NCBI GenBank assembly: GCA_905221605.1
Contig: CAJNDS010002471.1
Span: 246,001 to 310,000 of the forward strand
Origin: Symbiodinium natans
Taxonomy: Eukaryota; Sar; Dinophyceae; Suessiales; Symbiodiniaceae
Direction: 5' to 3'
DNA: 64,000 nt
Shown here: one piece after another, positions 9,353 through 20,672 of the stretch
Position numbering within the stretch: position 1 is the first letter of the stretch
Layout: each line of letters starts with the position of its first letter
Notes under the pieces: model-generated
Databases searched by the model: none
What the model was told of the DNA's origin: nothing
What the model saw: only the letters and a program-made list of their open reading frames with translations
Translations under genes and position numbers: made by a program

Positions 9353-11180
9353 GGTTGGGCAGAAACTAAATCTTTATTGTGTGTGCGCGTTCCTGGTCTC
9401 GACGTGCATCGGCAAGCGTGGTTTGGCTCTGATCTTGCAAGGGCTGAGACATGCCAGATGTGTCCGATACGTTTAGGGTGTATAGGGATTAGGGTTCATA
9501 TGGTTTAGGGTTTTTAGGGTGTAAAGGTAGCACAGAACCACAGGGTTGGGTTTGTATGGTTTAGGGTTTTTCGGGTTTGGCTAGCACAGAGCTACGGGAA
9601 CCAGTGAGTCGGGTCACAACACTGGGCGGACGGTCAGCCAGGTTCCTTGGCTGCTGGCAAAGGCTGTAAGTCTTTGAAAGTCTACCCGGATCTGAAAGTC
9701 CCACTTTAGGGTCCAATTGATCTCTTTAGGATTTGCGCTCATTTTAATTTACCCTACTTCCTAACCGTTGAACCCTGAACGCAAAAGCCCAGCAACAGCA
9801 GCCAACTACTAGCAGCCGAAGAACTGCTTGAGGTTAAGGGGCAAATCTCCAGTCAGGGTGAATCTTCTGTTGAGGGGTTTAACTCCGACTGTGGACCGAT
9901 CAGGAGGCACATGATGCGATGTAAATCACTGCCTAAGCCTTCACCCTGCAGTACGCACAAACCGTCATAAGCCCAAAAGCTTGACAATTGTCAAATCAAC
10001 ACTTCCAACTGCAATCCCGAGCGAAAGCAGCTTGCCAAGTGTCAGGTCTGGCGCACCGGCCTCGTAGCGTCCCCAGTCCTTCAGCTTACCCAGAGCTGAG
10101 GATTGTTTGGGATCGGGGCGTTGCAACACCCGCACCATGTATGGGGTCCGTGCTTTTTTGTCCCAGTGTAGGTGCTGCTTTGGAAGGTTAGAGGTTGGTC
10201 ATCACTGCACTTGCTTTTTGTGGACGGGTTGCCTGGAACGGGCCTTTCAACCGCGACTTTATGTCCATGGGAAGAAGTTGAGTGTTACCTACAGCTGTAA
10301 GTTGCTTGAGGTGTTCTGCTAGAAGCATTGCGTGGTCTCATGCCGTGGCACGGCAAGGACAAACTTTGTTCATTGAGCAGTTGTGGCGAATGATGTGGCA
10401 GCATGGAAGGAACTCTGGCATAAAACTGGGGTCACATACACTCTACTACTCTAGTACAATGCCTTTTTAGGGTGAACCAGACAAACCCGTTTAGGGTTCA
10501 TTTGGTCCCCATGTTCTGTAGCATCGCTGCAGCGAAGTCGCGGGCCATGGGTCGTCCCGATCGTTTGGACTTGGCTGCTTCTCCTTGGAAAGATGGGCAA
10601 CCCCCACGCAACCCCTGTTTCAAGCTAAATGTAGTCCAAACCCGCACGACCAAGGCACACACACACACACAAACAGCAACGAATACGGCTGGAAGAAGGA
10701 AGTCTTCGGACTGCCTCCTCGTTGGGAGAAAGGCTGAGAAAGGCTCCTCTCAATGAGCAAAACGAAATCCACGAAGTGCATGAAGGTACCCTACTCAGGC
10801 CCTCACCAGCAACCGTTCTGCAAAGTTTGGGAGGTTGGGGTGGTAGGGTGCGTACAGGCCAATGGTCTTACCACAATACGACTATCAAGGGCACCTCCGG
10901 ATCCCGTCGGTGCCGTCAAGTGTCAGCGAGGCAGAAGCGTGAGTTCGTGGTGTATTCCAGCGACCTGACAGACTACAGGCTTAGGATGGCTCCTATGGGT
11001 TTAGGGTTTAGGGTTAGGATCGCTATGGGAACCGGAATGTATTCCAGACAAGAGCACGGCAGATTTCTGAAAGCTTCCTCTGAGTGCCAGAGCCCTGTAC
11101 CCTAGATTAGACACCAAACTTTCCGAATCTCAAGTCATTCTTCGGGCCTGGGGCTTTGGAAACTGCCGGGTGGGAAACTC
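9353..11180. other. Region without a supported gene
   Basis: Weak telomere-like motifs at 9,470-9,580 and a half family 2 element at 10,464. Plus ORFs of 94 and 127 codons (10,472-11,105) overlap in different frames and lack recognisable features; an island at 9,372-9,472 is open on the minus strand. Confidence 0.55.
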
Positions 11181-11188
11181 GCTCTCAC

Positions 11189-11774
11189 AGGATTGCAATC
11201 ATCCCAGGAGCTCCAAAGCACTTCCCACATACGAGCCTGTAGTGTTGATGGCCATAGGCCTCGATCTTGAAGACCTGGTCGTCTCACGGTCATGTTGCTG
11301 TTTCTTCTTGTCCTTGTTCTGCCGAAGGGCTTCAAAGGGCTCTTGCTCTCTCAATATATATATATATATTTCTTTTTTTGTTTTTTTTTTCTCTCTCTCT
11401 CTCTCTCTTTCCTGGTTTCTGAAGGCATGCTCCCGGTCTTACGTCACTACGTTTGATGGATCTCGGGTTCCCCAAGAGCATGGTTAGGTCCCGGGCGTAG
11501 AATTGCAGGAGTCTTGTTGTAGAGTGCCGCCTACTCCCTAAACCCTAAACCCTAAACCTTAAACCCTAAACCCTAAACCCAAACCCCAAACCCCAAACCC
11601 TAAACCCTCTCTCTCTCACAGGCGCTCAGACCCTGAAAAAAAGAAACCTAAACCCTAAGCCCGCCTAAACCCTAAAAAACCCTACAAAATCTCCCGGTGA
11701 ACAATGCACCAGCCGGCCTGAACGACACGTAAGTCCCGGAAGAGCACGACCTCCTTCCACACTTTGCCGCGCAC
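11189..11774 (-). CDS. Three-exon coding segment, unknown product
   Basis: Exon 11,686-11,774 (VWKEVVLFRDLRVVQAGWCI), exon 11,451-11,530 (LLQFYARDLTMLLGNPRS), exon 11,189-11,282 (FKIEAYGHQHYRLVCGKCF). Donors are GTAGGG, GTAGTG and GTGAGA; acceptors AGTAG and GTGAG. Both joins keep frame. The first intron (11,531-11,685) is built of ITS plus a CT run; the second (11,283-11,450) of AT and CT microsatellites. The C-x-x-C hints at a metal site only weakly. Confidence 0.38.
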
Positions 11775-12057
11775 CTCCGGTTTTGGGGTTTAGGGCTCAG
11801 GGTTTGAGGCTTAGGGTTTAGGGCTTAGGGCTTTAGGGTTTGAGGGCAACTATGCTGGGGACCTTGCTGGGGGGTTGCACTACTTTCTATCAGTTCTACG
11901 CACCAAGCAGGTTCAAGGTTAAGTCGGGCTTCGGGGCTACGGGATAATCTGAAATGGCTTTCTGATTGCTAAGCACGAAGCCTACAAAGCTTCAGATTCT
12001 GGATTCGGGGCTCGCAACAGTGAGCAACATGCTTCACAAACAGTCATAAGTGGAAGG

Positions 12058-12124
12058 GAACCCTAAACCCTAAACCCTAAACCCTAAACCCTAAACCCTA
12101 AACCCTAAACCCTAAACCCTAAAG
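12058..12124 (+). repeat. ITS array, CCCTAAA
   Basis: Nine perfect units. A shorter array (12,223-12,254) runs into a CT repeat and CACAGGCGCTCAG. Confidence 0.9.
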
Positions 12125-12382
12125 GTTGGTCCAACAAGGCCCAACGTCTTTGGAGAGGACTGCTGCGTGTGACCTGGCCTAACCTGCCGGCTGCTGCCCA
12201 GGCTTTGTTCACCTAAAGTCTAAACCCTAAACCCTAAACCCTAAACCCTAAACGCTCTCTCTCTCTCTCTCTCTCACAGGCGCTCAGTCAATGTCAGGCC
12301 CGTCGTGGCATTACAGCCCTAAACCCTAAGCCCTAAGCCCGAAGCCCTAAACCCTAAACCCTAAACCTTAACCCTGGTAAGA

Positions 12383-12560
12383 GTGTTTTTTTTTTTGTTG
12401 CGGGTGCTTTTTTGCTGTGGGTGCGGGGGCGCGTTTTTTTTTTTGCTGCGGGTGCGGGGGCGCGTTTTTTTTTTGCTGCGGGTGCGGGTGGGCGTTTTTT
12501 TTTGTTGCGGGTGCCGTGGGGGCGCCTTTTTTTTTTGCTGCGGCTGCGGAGCGTTTTTGC
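12383..12560 (+). repeat. T-run/GCTGCGGGTGC minisatellite
   Basis: About six units of a T run plus GCTGCGGGTGCGGGGGCGC. The same unit recurs at 14,186-14,290, 14,588-14,650 and 14,713-14,822, and inverted at 14,853-14,900. ORFs through it are repeat artefacts. Confidence 0.8.
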
Positions 12561-12574
12561 TTTTTTCTCTATAT

Positions 12575-13460
12575 TTTACTATGAAAACCTTTATTTTCTC
12601 TAATTTTCAATAGGAAAACCTCTCTCTCCTCTATATTTGAATAGGAAAACCTCTTTCTTCTCTATATTTGAATATGAAAACCTCTATTTTCTCTACATTT
12701 AGCATGAAAACCTCTAGTTTTTCTAATTTCTCTATACTTCAATTCGAAAACCTCTGTTTCTCTCTATTTTATAACTAAAACCTCTATTTCTCTCTATTTT
12801 TGTCTATATCGTCATAGTTTTCCTCTATATTTAATGAGGAAGACATGAGAGAGGAATACATGAGAAACTTATTCTCTGTGTTATCTCAATATGTGACTTG
12901 CAATTAAAAGTGTTTTTGTTCCTCTTGTCCCAATTTTAATAGGAAGCCCATTATTTCCTCCGTCTCTGAATAGGCAAACCTCCATTGTCTTAACATTTGA
13001 ACATGAAAACCTCTATTCTCTACATTTGAATATCAAGACCTCTACATTTTAATATGAAAACACTTTGTATTTTCGCTATATTTTCGTATGAAAGCCTCTA
13101 TTTCCTCTATGTTGTCATAGGAAACATCTAATTTCTCTATATTGTATAGCGAAAACCTCTATTGTTCTATAGTTTTTTTATTTTGTCAGTATTTTCAGAC
13201 ATCTTCTCTTTGTTTCACGAGGAAGACATGAGAGGAATACATGAAAAGCTAATTCTCTATATTGTCATAAGAGTACATGCATTATCTCTATCTGTGACTC
13301 GTAGACAACAAGTGTTTTTGTTCATGTCTCATAACACAAGCTCTATTTTCTCGATTCTTTACTAAGAAGACGTTTATATCTCTATTTTTAAACGGAAAAT
13401 TCAACTTCCACTATAAGGTCTGAATTTTCGTAGGAAAGCAGGCATATATTCCTCTTTTTT
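12575..13460 (+). repeat. AT-rich degenerate repeat field
   Basis: The motif ATGAAAACCTCTATTTCTCT recurs in diverged form at roughly 40-60 bp spacing. GC content drops sharply against its flanks. A related, more diverged stretch is at 6,270-6,600. No gene seen. Confidence 0.7.
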
Positions 13461-14110
13461 CAGGGGGTTGGGGGCTGCGCAGACCGCCGCATTTGAAAAC
13501 ACAATGCGCGCATCATGGGTTTGGAAGGGATTCGTAAGCTTTGAAGCAGGCTTGCCGGCTAAAAAAAGCGGGGGGGTTGGGGGGGGGGCGCAGCCCCCCC
13601 CCATTTGCAACACAATGCTCGCATCATCATGGGTTTGGAAGGGATTCGTATGATTGAAGCAAGCTTGCCCGGCTAAAAAGCGCAGCCCCCCCCCACCCCC
13701 CATTTGCAACACAATGCTCGCATCATCATGGGTTTGGAAGGGATTCGTATGATTGAAGCAAGCTTGCCCGGCTAAAAAGCGCAGCCCCCCCCCCCCGCCC
13801 CTTTCAAGCGGAGGGGAATGCTCTCATGATGGTTTCGGAAAGGATTCATTTGCTTTGAAGCAAGCTGGCATGGCTTTAAGAAGCGGGGGGGTTGGGGGGG
13901 GGCGCAGCCCCCCCCAATTTGCAAACCCAATGCTGGCATGATAGGCTTGGACAGGATTCATATGCTGAGAAGCTAGCTGGCACGGTTTTAAAGAGGGGGG
14001 GGTCGGGCGGGGTGCAGCCCTCCCTCCACCGTTAGCAAACACAATGCTCGCATGATGGCCTTGGGAAGGATTCAGTGCTTTGAAAACGCTTGCACAGTTT
14101 AAAGGAGGGG
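13455..14110 (+). repeat. Hairpin-forming satellite, 100-120 bp units
   Basis: About six units of GGGTTTGGAAGGGATTCGTA...AAGCAAGCTTGCCCGGC followed by a G run, CGCAG and a C run that can pair. A single unit sits beside the family 3 element at 19,967-20,028. Confidence 0.8.
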
Positions 14111-14337
14111 GGGGGCGTTGGGGACGGGGTTGGGGAGGAAATTGCAAAAACAAATGACCTGGGGGAAGGGGGGGGGGGGCGCCTTTTTTTTTGTTTTTTT
14201 GCTGCGGCGTGCGGGGGCGCGTTTTTTATTGATGCGGGTGCGGGGGCGCGTTTTTTTTTTGCTGCGGGTTTCGGGGGCACTGCGGGGGCGGACAAGCGCG
14301 AGGTCATCAATTTTTTTCCCCCAAAAAAAAAAAAAAA

Positions 14338-14585
14338 CCTGGGGGGTGGCGAGGAGGGGGGGGGGGGGGGAGGGCGGTTGGGGGGAGGGGGGGGGGAGGG
14401 GGGTGAGGGGGCGGGGGGGGGAGGGGGAGGGGGGGGGAGGGGGGGGGAGGGGGGGAGGGGGGAGGGAGGGGGGGGGGAGGGGGGCGGGAGGGGGGGGGAG
14501 GGGGGGGGGGAGGGGGAGGGAGGGGGGGGAGGGGGGGGAGGGGGGGGGGAGGGGGGGGAGGGGGGGGGGGAGGGGGGGGGGGGAG
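14338..14585 (+). repeat. 250-bp G/A tract
   Basis: Almost only G with single A every 4-12 bases. It has strong potential for G-quadruplex or triplex DNA. The long Gly/Glu and Pro ORFs over it are composition artefacts. Confidence 0.85.
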
Positions 14586-14917
14586 CGTTTTTTTTTGATG
14601 CGGTGCGGTGAATGGGAGAGTTTTTTTTGCTGCGGTGTGCGGGGGCGACCGCGCCAGGTCACTTAACAACGGGGGGTGGGGGTAAGCGGGGGGGGGAGGG
14701 GGGGGGGGTTGCGTTTTTTTTTTTTGCGCGGCGGGTTTTGTTTTGGCTGGGGGCGCGGTTTTTTTTTGCTGCGGGTGCGGGGGCCCCTTTTTTTTTGCTG
14801 CGGGTGCGGGGGCGACACGCGCCAGGTCACTCACTCACCGGGGCGGCCCCCGAAAAAAGCACCCACAGCAAAAAAGCACCCACAACAAAAAAAAAAACAC
14901 GGGTTCCCCTTAACCCT

Positions 14918-14998
14918 TAAACCCTAAGCCCTAAGCCCTAAGCCCTAAGCCCTAAGCCCTAAACCCTAAACCCTAAACCCTAAACCCTAAACCCTAAG
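14918..14998 (+). repeat. ITS array, CCCTAAG then CCCTAAA
   Basis: A block of CCCTAAG variants followed by CCCTAAA units, ending at an open island. Confidence 0.88.
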
Positions 14999-15100
14999 CC
15001 GCAGCTCTCCGGCCTTGGGGTGCACAGCAACCAGGACAACCACGGAGGCGCTTGGGTCCGTCTCCTCCAAGAGGAAGAAGAGGATGTCCTGGTCATGGGT
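14998..15100 (-). CDS. Exon-like island between two ITS arrays
   Basis: The whole 100-bp unique island between two telomeric arrays is open on the minus strand and encodes DILFFLLEETDPSASVVVLV. No splice boundary can be fixed. Confidence 0.28.
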
Positions 15101-15415
15101 TTAGGGTTTAGGGTTTAGGGTTAGGGTTTAGGGTTTAGGGTTTAGGGTTTAGGGTTTAGGGTTTAGGGTTTAGGGTTTAGGGTTTAGGGTTTAGGGTTTA
15201 GGGTTTAGGGGTTAATTAGGGGTTAGGGTTTAGGGTTTAGGGTTTAGGGGTTAGGGTTTGAAGGTTTTAGGGCTTTAGGGCTTTTAGGGTTTAAGGATTT
15301 TAGGGCTTTAGAGGTTGGGGGGTGTTAGGGTTTAAGGTTTTAGGGTTTTAGGTTTTTAGGGTTTAGGGGTCAAGGGTTTTAGGGTTTTAGGGTTTAAGGT
15401 TTAGGCTTTACTATC
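15100..15415 (+). repeat. ITS array, TTTAGGG with degenerate tail
   Basis: About 20 good units to 15,250, then increasingly variable TTTTAGGG, TTAAGG and TTAGGGG forms. Confidence 0.9.
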
Positions 15416-15601
15416 GGCTAGTGACGTATCTCTGCTTCTTCTGTAAGAGTTCTCGAGTTCTGGCTGCGTTTTCTTCCCAAGCTTGCAGCAAGTTTGAGGG
15501 TACACACGCCACCTGGTGAGATGCTGGTGAATGCACTGGCAACCCTTGTGATGAGGCGCGCATGGGGCCTGGCTTTTGCCACTTAGCGCTGGTAACCCAC
15601 G
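15408..15601 (-). CDS. 64-codon open island
   Basis: Continuous minus-strand frame (LLQAWEENAARTRELLQKKQ) ending in TAG, with an ITS edge upstream. The charged C-terminal part could form a coiled coil. Product unknown. Confidence 0.3.
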
Positions 15602-16303
15602 GTTTAGTGTTTAGGGTCTAGGGTTTAGGGTGAGAGCATCTACGGACATCTTCATCCATGTGAGCAGCCATGAGCACCCTCTTGCAGCGGGGCAGTTGTG
15701 AGGTCCGGGATAGGTACAAGAACTAGACCGCGACCCTGACTGAACGCCTGATCATCAACCCATGAAAATCGGCCCCCATCCCCGAAGCCCCATGCATCAC
15801 ACGTCTCACTTGCAATGGCCCCCCCCTGCAACACAGAAAGAATTCTGGCTCCTGCGGCACCACCGGCCGGACGAAGAACTTGAGCCTGTCGGGTTTTCTT
15901 TACGAGTGCAAAGAGCTTGGGGGATGGGGGACATGGTTGGGGAGGGGGACGGTGAATTATTTCCAACCAGTCAAACTTCGGATTTAAGGTTGAAGGTAGG
16001 AAATCATGTCAGAAATTTGGCGGTGGGCGTTAGGCTCGGAAACAAAGATCGACACTGTGGAGCTCCCGAGCCTTATTCTTTTGAAGTAGGTCCTTCAATG
16101 CATGATCAACACAAGACGTTGACTTATTCTGTCTTGGAAGCTTGGACAGCGGGACGGCCTAAACCCGCAAGTCTTCCAAAAGTCATTGCCAACAATGTCG
16201 CGCTCGCAGCCTATTTTAGGGCTCGGAAGGACCTAAGCCAACGCCCTAAACCCTAAACCCTAATCCCTAATCCCTAAACCCCACACCACGAAGACTTCAG
16301 ATC

Positions 16304-16407
16304 ATGAACGCGAAGCCGGCCAGATTTACGGGCCTCACGGGCTCGAAGAGTTGCGGCACCCAGGCCTCATGCTCCTCGAAGTCCTGCTCAGCTTCAACGG
16401 CTTGCAG
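16304..16407 (-). CDS. Exon-like island
   Basis: Open minus-strand frame VEAEQDFEEHEAWVPQLF followed by EPVRPVNLAGF, ending at TGA and bounded by ITS on both sides. Another open island (16,090-16,228) follows a CTTAG acceptor downstream in sense. Product unknown. Confidence 0.28.
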
Positions 16408-17298
16408 GGGTTTAGGGTTTAGGGTTTAGGGTTTAGGCTTTAGGCTTTAGGGCTTAAGGAAAGAAACCTTCTAGGGTTTCAGGGCTGAGGACGTTCGATC
16501 CTAGAGCCCGGCCTGATTGCCATGTTATGAGTTTAGGACCACATCAAGAGGCCGGTCACCCTGTGTCCCGTAGCTTCGTTTAGGGTTTAGGGTTTGGGGA
16601 TTAGGGTTGAGGGTTTAGGGTTCATTATAATGTTCATAATTTCATTACAAGGCATGTGTAACCTTGGTAAGACAACAGCTGCTTTGACAGGCTGCTGCCT
16701 CCATGTCATAGAGGCGCACGTAGTCACCGGCGAAGGGCAGGACTACAGCGCTCAAGCCTAGCAAAAGGCAACAAAAGGCTCAGGGGAAAGGGTCTGTTGC
16801 GCTGCCGCTGTTTGAAACCTGCCGGAAGCCCAACCACTATAGTGGGTTAGCATCCCGACCTTAGGGCCTTGAGGCCCTTACCAACGTGAAGTCTAACTTC
16901 AACCGCCACAGGCTGAGTACGTCTGAAAACCTCTCGGCCTTTGGATTTGTAGGTGCGTGCATAGTTTGCCTGTTTGTTTTCGGCTTCTGGCTTTGAGATC
17001 GGGGTGGAGGGGTAGGGGGGGGGGGTCCGCCGGTTGGGTGTATTTACCTCTGCACAACATACTGCGCAAAGATGCGGAACAAGACGTGCTTAAACAGTGT
17101 TTTAGCCAAGAAAGGATTCTGCAGCTTCTTTCCTCACACCCTGCTAGTATAGAAACCTTGTACCGTGCAGTATTTCCGACACCTCGTTCACCTCATGCCT
17201 CCAAACGCACCATTTTTGCACGTCACTAAGGCAACCCAAAGCTGCACAATCGCAAATAGCAGCACTTCCGCGTGTAAACAACTAAACAACCCGGCAAA

Positions 17299-17545
17299 CT
17301 ATGTCCGCGCGACCTTGTAGGGTTCAAAGTTTGCGGTTGCTGGGTCTAAGTTTTGCACTCTTCTGACAAGAGGACCAGCACCCATCTTCGCCCACGGATC
17401 TTGGTTTTCGGGCTTTTGTTGGCAGCTCAGACAGCCTTCACTCCGAGCGGATTTTTTTTTGTACGAGATTCTGGCCTCCAGGGTCTCTCGGATGTAAGGC
17501 TCGTAGCACGTATCAGCCAAAGACTCCAAGTCGAGGTCAAATATC
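17299..17545 (-). CDS. 76-codon ORF, unknown product
   Basis: Frame IFDLDLESLADTCYEPYIRE continues to a TGA at 17,299. It is bounded upstream by an ITS tract at 17,550-17,593. One of the longer uninterrupted minus frames in this part of the window. Confidence 0.33.
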
Positions 17546-18139
17546 CCAGGGTTTAGGGTTTAGGGTTTAGGGTTTAGGGTTTAGGGTTTAGGGTGCATGA
17601 AACCACTGGCCTTCCCAGCGTGTGACACGGTATGGCTGTGACCTCTGCCAGTCTTGATCGGTCTTTGTCGTATGTTTGGGGGAAGGGGAGTTTAGGGTTT
17701 AGGGTTTAGGGTTTAGGGTTTAGGGTTTAGGGTTTAGGTTTGACCGAGGCAAGCAAAGCGACAGAGGGGGATTGTGAAAGTAAAGGCAACTGCTTTGTCC
17801 TACTTCCTCGTTTTCCTCCCTCCCTGTTCGCCAAACCCTAAACCTTAAACCTTAAACCCTAAACCCTAACCCCAAAACCCCAAACCCTAAACCCTCTCCC
17901 CGTCCCTCGTCCTCTCCCTGGCTCACTGCCTCTCTCCCTCTTCTCTCCTTCCTGTCAGCAAACTTTAGGCTCCGAGGTGACCCCCTTCGCCCCTTTTAGG
18001 GTTTAGGGTTTAGGGTTTAGGGTTTAGGGTTTAGGGTTCAGGGTAGGATAAGCCCAGCCCCCGAGCTTCTGTGCCACTGGCAAAGGTGAGAAAAGAGTGG
18101 TCGGCTACAGTGCCCGCACCTCCTTGAAACGGCAGACTT

Positions 18140-19330
18140 GGCGAGGAACAATTCCGGAGCGATTGCGGTAGTGTGCCACGAGCTCAAAAACAAGCAGCAA
18201 ACAACAAGACCCCAAGTCAAGACGCCACCAAATCAACAAACAACAAAGAGACAACACAAGAACATACCAACAAAACAATGCAATACTAGCCAAGACAATA
18301 CAAAACGCTCAACACAACAACACCAAACTAAACAACGACAACAACACCTGCACTAGCACCAGCACCAGCAGCAACAGCAAGAGCAACAGCAACAACAACG
18401 GTGTGACGAAAGTGTCCTGGAAGAATCATGCCCGCGAGTGTAGACTCGCCTCCCCTTCTTCTTCTTCTTCCAGCAGGTTTGGGGTTGACATCCAAGAAGC
18501 TACTAACTCTCTTGTACGTCTTCTGCAGGCATGAGAGATGGGGGTAACTCCCCGCCAGCCGTGAGCCCTCGTTCTCGGTTCACGCAACTTAGACAGGAAA
18601 AGGACAGCATGGAAGATGCGGCGAACACGGATATCCCCCGTACGGCGTTTGGATGCGGATACTCTCTGTCCCTCTTCTTCTTCTTCTTCTTCTTCTTCTT
18701 CTTCTTCTTCTTCTTCATCTTCTGCTGCACGCCTATCTCTCTCTCTCTCTCTCCCGCACGCGTGGCCCCCTCCCGAAGGAGAAGGCCGCCCCCAGGGGCG
18801 CGCGATGTCCCAGGTCTGTGCTGCCCATCTTGTTGGCAGAAGGTGAAATGGAAAGGGATGGTCGCAGGGGACTCTCTCTCTCTCTCTCTCTGGTCTGTCA
18901 GCAGGCCCGTGGCCGAGACCCTGCAACCGCTGTCAGCAACCTCGGTGCTCTTGTGTCCCAAGGCCCGGGCAGCAGTTCGCGAACGCGCACGAGGTTCGTG
19001 CTCAGAAGTGCCGCGCACTGCACCGTCTCAGCCTCCAACTCTCGGGTGCATTGCTTTATGATCACCCACTACAGTGTCTCATGGGGAGATAAGGCACCTC
19101 AGACTCGAGACCGTCTCAGGGTGTGGGTTGGCATGTTTTCATGGAATTTTTTGCTGCGGGAAACATGGGCATGAACTTCCCAACTGGGTCTCCATAGATG
19201 GAAAAATCCAGCAGGTTACTAGGTAGTTCACCCTTTTTTTCTCATCCCAGGCCATGAGCTATTTTCTGCTATCTGACACGAAGACACTAATTCCTGAGCC
19301 CGCATCTTTTGGCATCAGAGGCTTGTAAAC
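18140..19330. other. Low-complexity region
   Basis: CAA/ACA-rich DNA (18,180-18,410), then CTT and CT microsatellites. All long ORFs here (up to 187 codons in the list range) depend on repeats. Confidence 0.65.
18671..18717 (+). repeat. (CTT)n microsatellite
   Basis: About 15 CTT units followed by a CT run. It inflates several ORFs on both strands into Glu, Phe or Ser runs. Confidence 0.95.
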
Positions 19331-19689
19331 AGCGTGGGGCTAACGGCTAACTGCCCGCAATACACCCCCCCCCCCTCTACCCCCCTACCCCAGTCATACC
19401 CCGAGCCCGCCGAAGCCCATTCCAACACTCCCAGGTGCGGTGCCAGGCCTGCCGCCCAGCTCCCTGGTTCAACACCTTTCCAGGGTGTTGAGGCTCTGCG
19501 TGTTAGGGTTTATACGTCTTTGTGATATTCGAGGATTGTGAGGACCCAAAACGTAGACTTCGAAGGAAGTTATTCAAAGCCACTTCCATGTGCTGCCTTG
19601 ACCTTTACTGCCCCTACAGTTTGCACAAGCCCAGGCTGGCATGGCCAGAGCCTGCCCCGAACTCCAGAAACCTCTATAGAAGCCTATAC

Positions 19690-19782
19690 AAGCCCCCCAG
19701 AAGCCTCCTTGAAGTCGGCATCATCGCAGGTGTCTGACTCCAAAGGAGTCACGTGGCGCCCGCGGACCGTCACCTGGAGGAA
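19690..19782 (-). CDS. Exon-like island with strong acceptor
   Basis: A pyrimidine-rich acceptor (CCTCTTCCTCCAG) precedes the open frame VTVRGRHVTPLESDTCDDAD, then FKEASGG before a possible GC donor. Product unknown. Confidence 0.28.
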
Positions 19783-20025
19783 GAGGGGTTCAGGATTTTG
19801 AAAAGATAACCTTAAACCCTAAACCCTGAAATCTGTTCGAGCTGTGATAGGAGGGCTATTGGGGAGATCGTGCTCAGCCTGGAGGCCTTTGGGTTTGAAC
19901 AAATGTGTTGTTTAAGTTTCTGTCTTCGGCCTTCGGGTCTCCATCCTTCAGGCTTACAAGAGCAGGGCGCAGCAGGCCCCCCCATTTGCAACAGAAGGCT
20001 CGCTGAAATGGACAGGTTTGGAAAA

Positions 20026-20127
20026 CCAGGACGGGCTATTAGACCCTATAACCCTTAAAAAAGGGCCTTTATAGGGCTGTTTATGGCAAAGTTTATGGGG
20101 TTATAGGGCCTAATAGCCCATCCTGGA
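20026..20127. mobile_element. Family 3 MITE
   Basis: Ends CCAGGACGGGCTATTAG / CTAATAGCCCATCCTGG. The adjoining bases 19,967-20,028 match one unit of the 13.5-14.1 kb hairpin satellite. Confidence 0.8.
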
Positions 20128-20130
20128 AGA

Positions 20131-20364
20131 GCTCATGAGGGTCGTGACGGAAAGTCTATTGAAGTCTATTGATGGTGCAACATTCTTTGAAGCGCAGCCC
20201 CTGCATCTCCTGTCTGACCGTCTGACCGAGCGTCCGCCCGTCTGACCGTCCGTCCATCTGACCCACGGCGTCTTGCACACGTCATGAGAGACATAAACCG
20301 TGGCTTTTGAATCTCTTACAGCCGGGGTGAAGCAAAGTTCACCGTGGCCCCTCAAAGAAAACAA
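20131..20364 (-). CDS. Exon-like ORF next to a family-3 element
   Basis: Frame GHGELCFTPAVRDSKATVYV continues to SVTTLMSSS, where a family-3 element begins with CCAG|GA. A short in-frame continuation follows after the element, but product and boundaries are not established. Confidence 0.27.
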
Positions 20365-20365
20365 G

Positions 20366-20469
20366 CCTCTATACTCCCCTTAGAACCTTAATAAAAATAG
20401 TATGTTTAATATCCTCTTGGGTTTTATATAAACAAGAACAAAAAATAATTCCCAAGGGGGATCTAGGCC
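20366..20469. mobile_element. Family 5 MITE, empty form
   Basis: Ends CTATACTCCCCTTAG / CAAGGGGGATCTAG, 4-bp duplication GCCT. No telomeric array, so it shows the state before insertion. Confidence 0.8.
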
Positions 20470-20572
20470 TGCAGGAGCTGGATGTTCAGCTCGATCCACG
20501 CGTTATCGTTGCCTGAGAGAGCGTCGGGGCAAACGAACAAGCTCGAGCGTCCTGCGGCTTAGACCTACCCAA

Positions 20573-20672
20573 AAAGCCCAATACCCCTTAAGGAATATTC
20601 CTTAATTTATACAGGGATCCTTACTATGATTTAAGGTATACTCCTTGATTAAGGGTTATTGGGCTTTGGGTA
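20573..20672. mobile_element. Family 9 MITE
   Basis: Ends ACCCAAAAAGCCCAATA / TATTGGGCTTTGGGT with an internal AAGGAATATTCCTTAA palindrome. Related copy with internal duplication at 52,120-52,281. Confidence 0.75.

Noticed and set aside
14118-14834. ORFs of 170-190 codons rich in Gly/Glu, Pro or Arg
   Set aside because: They are translations of the G/A tract and T-run minisatellite in several frames on both strands.
18426-19174. ORFs of 166-176 codons
   Set aside because: All span the CTT and CT microsatellites, which remove stop codons in every frame.
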